From: JBKEDS01 sp047975545
GTDB lineage: Bacteria > Bacteroidota > Bacteroidia > Flavobacteriales > Flavobacteriaceae
Direction of reading: 5' to 3'
Length of the DNA: 64,000 nt
Assembly (NCBI GenBank): GCA_047975545.1
Contig: JBKEDS010000015.1
Span: 49,843 to 113,842 of the forward strand
The notes beneath the pieces are model-generated. The model was given only the letters and a program-made list of their open reading frames with translations, made no database searches and had not been told where the DNA came from. Positions within the stretch are counted from its first letter, which is position 1; every line of letters starts with the position of its first letter. Below are positions 59,274 to 64,000 of this stretch, piece after piece. Made by a program: the position numbers and the translations under genes.

Positions 59274-59284
59274 AATCTTTTTTT

Positions 59285-60808
59285 TTAATTACCAACTTTT
59301 TGATTCCACCAAACTTTTTCCAATAAATCTTGTTTTTGGTCGGGAGCGTTAGTGTTTCTGTTTAAAATATCTGTTGGATAAACAGGTGATACAGGTACTC
59401 TTGCATTTGTTTTTTCTCGACCGGCAACTGATATGGTAAGTTGTCCAACAGGGAAGTTTTCGAAAGCATACTGTCTATCTCTTTTTATATCTAAGGTGTT
59501 TACTGAAGGATATTTGGTTCGATTTCTTTCTAAGAACGATTCGATATGTTGGTAGTTGGCATTAGCAACCCAACGTTGCATAGCAATTTGTTTTATATTC
59601 TCTTCTATGGTGCCGTTTACCCAAGTGGCATATCCCGAAGTAATTATGGTAGTATCGGTTGTGCTATTTTGTTCTAAGGAAGCAGTAACACCAAAATCGT
59701 AATACATTTTTGCGTTGGTGGCGTCGCCGGCTCTTGCATAAACCTCGGCAATATTGAAGTAAACCTCCCAGTTAGACATAATTATTAAATCCATATCGGC
59801 AGCAAATATCGGCATGCTATAGTTTTCTTTTTCATCAAGAGTTCCATCACTGTCGGAGTCTTTTTTAGAATCGAAGTCTCCAAAAAAGGCACCTTCATGA
59901 CCACTTGAAGGGGCTTCAAATAAAGCATCTAAACGCGGGTCGCTGTTGTTTATAAGATAATCTATAAAGTTTTTAGAAGCAATTACGTTGGTTGAGAGAT
60001 AATTGGCTCCGCCTTCTTGGAATTCCCGCATGGGGTGTCTTTTACCTTCTTCAGCATCTGTCCAGTAGCTACCATCAATTTTTGCGGTTGCGGTTAATAA
60101 GGAATTGTTTGTAATAAAGCTTAATACTTCGGTATTGTTATAACCGGAAGTTTCTGATAAACGAAGCATTAATTTTAGCTTTAGTGCATTTGCAAAATAC
60201 ATCCATTGCTCCATGTCGCCACCGTAAATAAAATCGGTATTTGGTGTAACATAATAATCAGAAGGGTCTGTTGCTATTAACGCATTTACACGTTTTAATA
60301 AATCGGCATAAATACTTTCTCCACTATCAAAAACAGGCGATAAAACACCTTGGTTACCTTGTAAGGCTTCTGTATAGGGTATATCGCCCCAAACATCGGT
60401 TGCTATTTGCCAAGTAAATATAGAAAGTGCTTCGGCTATATATGCATAACCCGTATACTCTTCGTTTTCGGTCGATAATTCTTTAATAGTTTTTAAGTCT
60501 ATTAAGGTTTCGGTAACAAGACCGGTATAAGCGTAATCGAAATCTACATCTTCGTATTGACATAGTACTTTAAATTGCGATGCGGTGTACGCTTGCGTCC
60601 AGTACTCGCTCCAATAGCCACCGCCAAAACCAAAGTCCCAACCCATTAAATTGTTACCTAAGGTAACTTGTGCAGTGGGTAGAATGATTTTTGGATCGTC
60701 AATGTTTTCAATCACATTTGGGTTGTGATTTACATCCAAATAGTCGCTACAGTTGTAAGCAAAAACTAATAAGGATAAAATTGTTATTTTAAAAATATGT
60801 CTTTTCAT
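59285..60808 (-). CDS. SusD/RagB family nutrient-binding lipoprotein
   Basis: A 507-residue lipoprotein (TILSLLVFAYNCSDYLDVNHNPN, Cys near 20) of the SusD-like group. Seen: SDYLDVNHNPN, helical TPR-like segments with TGYAYIAEALSIFTWQIATDVWGDIPYTEAL, WEVYFNIAEVYARAGD, and the closing VWWNQKVGN. It forms the surface lid over the SusC channel and binds ligand. The order SusC then SusD with 12 bp spacing is canonical. No glycoside hydrolase lies in the visible operon, so the ligand may be a peptide or other polymer. Confidence 0.92.
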   Translation of the reverse strand: MKRHIFKITILSLLVFAYNCSDYLDVNHNPNVIENIDDPKIILPTAQVTLGNNLMGWDFGFGGGYWSEYWTQAYTASQFKVLCQYEDVDFDYAYTGLVTETLIDLKTIKELSTENEEYTGYAYIAEALSIFTWQIATDVWGDIPYTEALQGNQGVLSPVFDSGESIYADLLKRVNALIATDPSDYYVTPNTDFIYGGDMEQWMYFANALKLKLMLRLSETSGYNNTEVLSFITNNSLLTATAKIDGSYWTDAEEGKRHPMREFQEGGANYLSTNVIASKNFIDYLINNSDPRLDALFEAPSSGHEGAFFGDFDSKKDSDSDGTLDEKENYSMPIFAADMDLIIMSNWEVYFNIAEVYARAGDATNAKMYYDFGVTASLEQNSTTDTTIITSGYATWVNGTIEENIKQIAMQRWVANANYQHIESFLERNRTKYPSVNTLDIKRDRQYAFENFPVGQLTISVAGREKTNARVPVSPVYPTDILNRNTNAPDQKQDLLEKVWWNQKVGN

Positions 60809-60820
60809 CAGTTCCTTTTT

Positions 60821-63800
60821 TTATAAATTTATGTTTATACCAAAGGTATAAGTTTGCGTTGTAGGGTTTGCACCGTATTCGCCAAATTTTGCAGAAATAT
60901 CGTTACCAAAGGTTGTTGTTTCGGGGTCGATATATGGGTTTTCTGCCGGTGTCCATAACAAGAAATTGCTTGCAGTTAAAGTAAAGTTAACAGCGTTTAA
61001 TTTTAACTTTTCGCAAACCTTATCCGATAGTTTATATCCTAACGATATGTTTCTTAATTTAAGATACGAACGGTCTATAACGGCATAATCTTCTCTTTGA
61101 AAGCCGCCATCGCTATAAAATGTATGTAATGCGGTTGCATCTACAGGAATGTTATTTTCGCGATAAGTTCCGTCGCCATTGTCTAATACCGAATTTGGCA
61201 CTAAAAATGGATTTCGGTCGTTTAGTACGCTTTCTGGAGCACTACCGGTCCAGTGCATGTAATCTTTGGTATAGGAGTACATGTAGCCTCCGTATCTAAA
61301 GTCGAAAGTTCCGGATAGTGTAAATCCTTTATATTTAAAGGTATTTGTTAAGCCCATGCGGTATTTCTCGTTAATGTCTTTACCTAATAATTCTTGGTCT
61401 GTTGTTGCTTGCGGATTTCCGTTACCGTCTACCACAGTGTAGGTTGTTCCTGTATTGGCAACATTACCACTATCGTCTAAAGTTACGGTTTTGGCTATAG
61501 TAGATTTAAATTGTCCTAACGCCATACCTTCAATAGCATAGATTTCAACAGACGAGAATCCTGATAAAGATACCTCATCTACATCAAGTCTTTCTACTTT
61601 GTTTTTATTTTTGGTGTACGACCAGTTTATATCCCAAGAAAAATCATTGGTTTTAATGGGTTTTAAATTCACACTTAATTCTACCCCTTTGTTTCTTACA
61701 TCGCCCAAATTGGATTGGTAGTACGTATAGCCGGTTGACGGGTCTAATGGTAAGCGCGCTATAAGGTCTTTTGTGAAACGGTTATAGTACGAAAATTCGA
61801 AGCCTAAACGGTTGTCGAACATGTAGTTTTCTACACCTACTTCAAACTCGCTTGTAATTTCTGGTTTAAGTTCTAAGTTACCTCTTTGGTTAGAAACCGT
61901 GTACGAGTTGGTTCCTCCTAAAGGAAACCCTAAATCGTCAACATCCGGAAATCCCGGGTTGTCGGAGTATCCTTTTACAAAACGGTCGTATACGTAGTAT
62001 GGCTCGGTATCTTTACCGGTTGTACCATAAGCAACTCTAAATTTAGTAAAATTGAAAGGACCGGTACCTACATTTTTAGATTTTAAATAATCGGTTAATA
62101 AAAAGCTTAAGGTTTGCCCGCCGTAAAAGAACGAGTTATTTCCTGGAGGCAAGGTAGAGGACCAATCGTTACGAGACGATAAGTTTAAGTATAAATAATC
62201 GTTGTAGCTTATATCTACGTTAGCGTAAACACCAACAAGACGTCTGTGCTCTTCGTATTGTGTCGATACCGAAGGCGTTAAGCTGTTGGTTAAATCGTAA
62301 AATCCGGGTACATCGATAGAAGTTATTTTACCTTCTAACCAATTATATTTACGGTCGTTGGCGTTAAAACCACCTAAGGCGTTAATTTCTATATTACTGT
62401 TAAGGCTGGTATTCCAAGTTAAAATAAAATCGTGGTTGGTTTGTATTCTTGTTCTTCTTCTTTCTGAATACTCACCCGGTGTATCGGACGACGAGCCGTA
62501 GTTATGCGAATCTGGGTCGGTTGCTCCTCGAATACCAATATGTGTTTCGGCTATCGACGATTCGAAGTCGCCACCAAAACGGTATATTGCTTTTAGGTTA
62601 TCTAAAATGCTATATTCAAATTCTAATTTACCAAACACTTTGTTTTTTTCCATGGTAGCCCCATCGTTGTTTAGAATAAAGTATGGGTTTTTTCCATAGG
62701 GTGTAAAATAGCCATTTTCGTCGTTAAAAGGATCGTTGTAATCTTTTAAGTCGACTATCGAAATATCATTTGCCACTTCGTACAAAGAGCGGAATAATGA
62801 GCTTCCTTGTCCGGAGGGGATTGCACTAGTGTTTTCATTAGCAAAATTTACAGAGGTGTTAATCGATAGTTTGTTAAATTTATGCGAACCTCGTGTTGAT
62901 AGTGTTAACCTGTCGTAAGTATCTTTATTTTCCGGAATAATACCGTCTACCGAGTTGTAAGAGGTAGAAAAGAAATAGGTGGTTTTATCGTTACCACCCG
63001 ATAACGAAAGTGCGTTTTTATAGCTTTTGCCATATTCGAAAAAGTCTCTAACATTGTCTTCTAAATAAACATAAGGTTTAATTTTTTGACTGTTGTTAAT
63101 TATGTTACCCCATACGCGGTCTACACCGTCGTAAGCAGCACCCCAGTTACCGTTTTCGTCAAGAGCACGATCGCCACTCCATCCTTGTCCAAACTGCGAT
63201 TGTTTTTCAGGGAGTGTGCTAAGTCTATCTAAACTAAACGAGCTGTCGAAGTTTATACTAAGTTTTCCTTCTTTTCCTTTTTTGGTAGTTATCATAATAA
63301 CACCATTTGCTGCTCTAGAACCATAAAGCGCAGTAGCTGCCGCACCTTTTAAAACGGTTAAATCTTCAATGTCGTTAGGGTTTATGGCGTTAATACCTGA
63401 ACCAAAGTCTACTTGGTTGTTTAAGCTGTCGCCAGAGCGATCTTGTTTGTTGGTAAAAGGAACGCCATCAACAATATAAAGCGGCTGGCCATCACCAAAG
63501 GTAGAAAAACCACGAACTACAACGTTTTGCGTAGCACCAGGTCCGGGAGCCGAAGATATATCAACACCGGAAACTTTACCTTGTAGTGCTGTCATTGGGT
63601 TTACGGGCTGTAGGTCTGCAATTTCATCTCCGCCAAACGATTCAGTAGAGTATCCTACGGCTTTTTTCTCTTTAGAAATACCTAAAGCTGTAATAACAAC
63701 TTCCTCAAGAGCTTGTGCATCTTCAGAAAGTTTAGCATTAACAGTATTAGAAGCCCCAACTTTAACCTCTTTTGTGGTATACCCAACAAAACTAACCACA

Positions 63801-64000
63801 AGGGTAGCCCCCTGTGCGGCATTAATTGAGTAATTGCCATCAAAATCGGTTGAAGCACCTCTTGTAGTGCCCTTAACCAAGACAGTAGCTCCGGGGAGGG
63901 GCAGTCCGGAATCGTCCGTAACAGTTCCCGAAATTGTCTTTTCCTGTGCAAATGTTAATTGCACAACAAACGCTAGTAGTAGCGTTAAAATTCCACTAAA
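60821..64000 (-). CDS. SusC/RagA family TonB-linked outer-membrane transporter (cut by right edge)
   Basis: At least 1058 residues. The visible N terminus is inside the signal peptide (ILTLLLAFVVQLTFAQ) and the frame is open to 64000, so only a few codons are missing; the GTG at 63964 is not the likely start. Order: carboxypeptidase-regulatory-like domain (KTISGTVTDDSGLPLPGATV), TonB plug (PVNPMTALQGKVSGVDI, IYIVDGVPFTN-like LYIVDGVPFTNK, GAAATALYGSRAANGVI), then a 22-strand barrel ending TYTFGININL. It imports SusD-bound ligand with energy from TonB. Codons are A/T-ending and unlike the central genes. Confidence 0.95.
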   Translation of the reverse strand, partial: FSGILTLLLAFVVQLTFAQEKTISGTVTDDSGLPLPGATVLVKGTTRGASTDFDGNYSINAAQGATLVVSFVGYTTKEVKVGASNTVNAKLSEDAQALEEVVITALGISKEKKAVGYSTESFGGDEIADLQPVNPMTALQGKVSGVDISSAPGPGATQNVVVRGFSTFGDGQPLYIVDGVPFTNKQDRSGDSLNNQVDFGSGINAINPNDIEDLTVLKGAAATALYGSRAANGVIMITTKKGKEGKLSINFDSSFSLDRLSTLPEKQSQFGQGWSGDRALDENGNWGAAYDGVDRVWGNIINNSQKIKPYVYLEDNVRDFFEYGKSYKNALSLSGGNDKTTYFFSTSYNSVDGIIPENKDTYDRLTLSTRGSHKFNKLSINTSVNFANENTSAIPSGQGSSLFRSLYEVANDISIVDLKDYNDPFNDENGYFTPYGKNPYFILNNDGATMEKNKVFGKLEFEYSILDNLKAIYRFGGDFESSIAETHIGIRGATDPDSHNYGSSSDTPGEYSERRRTRIQTNHDFILTWNTSLNSNIEINALGGFNANDRKYNWLEGKITSIDVPGFYDLTNSLTPSVSTQYEEHRRLVGVYANVDISYNDYLYLNLSSRNDWSSTLPPGNNSFFYGGQTLSFLLTDYLKSKNVGTGPFNFTKFRVAYGTTGKDTEPYYVYDRFVKGYSDNPGFPDVDDLGFPLGGTNSYTVSNQRGNLELKPEITSEFEVGVENYMFDNRLGFEFSYYNRFTKDLIARLPLDPSTGYTYYQSNLGDVRNKGVELSVNLKPIKTNDFSWDINWSYTKNKNKVERLDVDEVSLSGFSSVEIYAIEGMALGQFKSTIAKTVTLDDSGNVANTGTTYTVVDGNGNPQATTDQELLGKDINEKYRMGLTNTFKYKGFTLSGTFDFRYGGYMYSYTKDYMHWTGSAPESVLNDRNPFLVPNSVLDNGDGTYRENNIPVDATALHTFYSDGGFQREDYAVIDRSYLKLRNISLGYKLSDKVCEKLKLNAVNFTLTASNFLLWTPAENPYIDPETTTFGNDISAKFGEYGANPTTQTYTFGININL

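Overview
The window looks like chromosomal DNA from a marine-type member of the Flavobacteriaceae (Bacteroidetes). Support comes from a SusC/SusD pair, two proteins with type IX secretion (T9SS) sorting tails, DUF6090, DUF349, DUF5723 and DUF368 proteins, a YfiT-type DinB protein, TTG-N19/20-TAnnTTTG promoters instead of sigma70 boxes, and AT-rich intergenic DNA. No tRNA, rRNA, CRISPR array, transposase or phage gene was found.

Layout. 1-1866: left-edge accessory patch (truncated unknown gene, DUF6090 protein, small membrane protein). 1867-12422: housekeeping genes ilvE, mnmD, pepT, pyrD, an HMG-CoA lyase homologue, a large outer-membrane barrel protein, guaB and mazG. 12423-13711: a small island with a HigB/HigA toxin-antitoxin locus, toxin frameshifted, between two 124-125 bp MITE-like direct repeats. 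13712-22339: aconitase, a frameshifted T9SS cargo gene, tandem DUF368 lipid-carrier translocases, aroE and a DUF349 protein. 22381-28065: a minus-strand run (radC, polysaccharide deacetylase, yjjG, lipoprotein, DUF5723 barrel, secreted protein). 28383-37029: OmpA, DUF1569, bestrophin, then an operon of three SurA/PpiC-like periplasmic proteins and a MoxR ATPase. 37298-48015: AcnB-type aconitase, TPR protein, class III aminotransferase, an OstA-like protein with an unusual C-terminal domain, a membrane protein, YfiT and a Tat-exported alkaline phosphatase. 48349-54210: M43-like metalloprotease, PhoX-like lipoprotein and di-haem peroxidase. 54665-57663: rarA, rhomboid protease, rlmB. 57827-64000: a Sus-type operon of SusC (cut by the right edge), SusD and two lipoproteins.

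The most unusual signal is in the non-coding DNA. At least five dispersed repeat types occur: two roughly 95 bp families whose copies can lie exactly between a duplicated ATGAAA at a gene start; a roughly 22 bp DNA unit that interrupts one copy of each of those families; a MITE-like hairpin element flanking the toxin-antitoxin locus; and a roughly 150 nt structured element, probably a non-coding RNA, present twice. Together they suggest active small-element mobility aimed at gene starts and intergenic DNA.

Functionally the genes describe an aerobic heterotroph with a TCA cycle (two aconitases), branched-chain amino acid metabolism, periplasmic folding of outer-membrane proteins, LPS-transport-related outer-membrane biogenesis, phosphate scavenging and TonB-dependent glycan or oligomer uptake.
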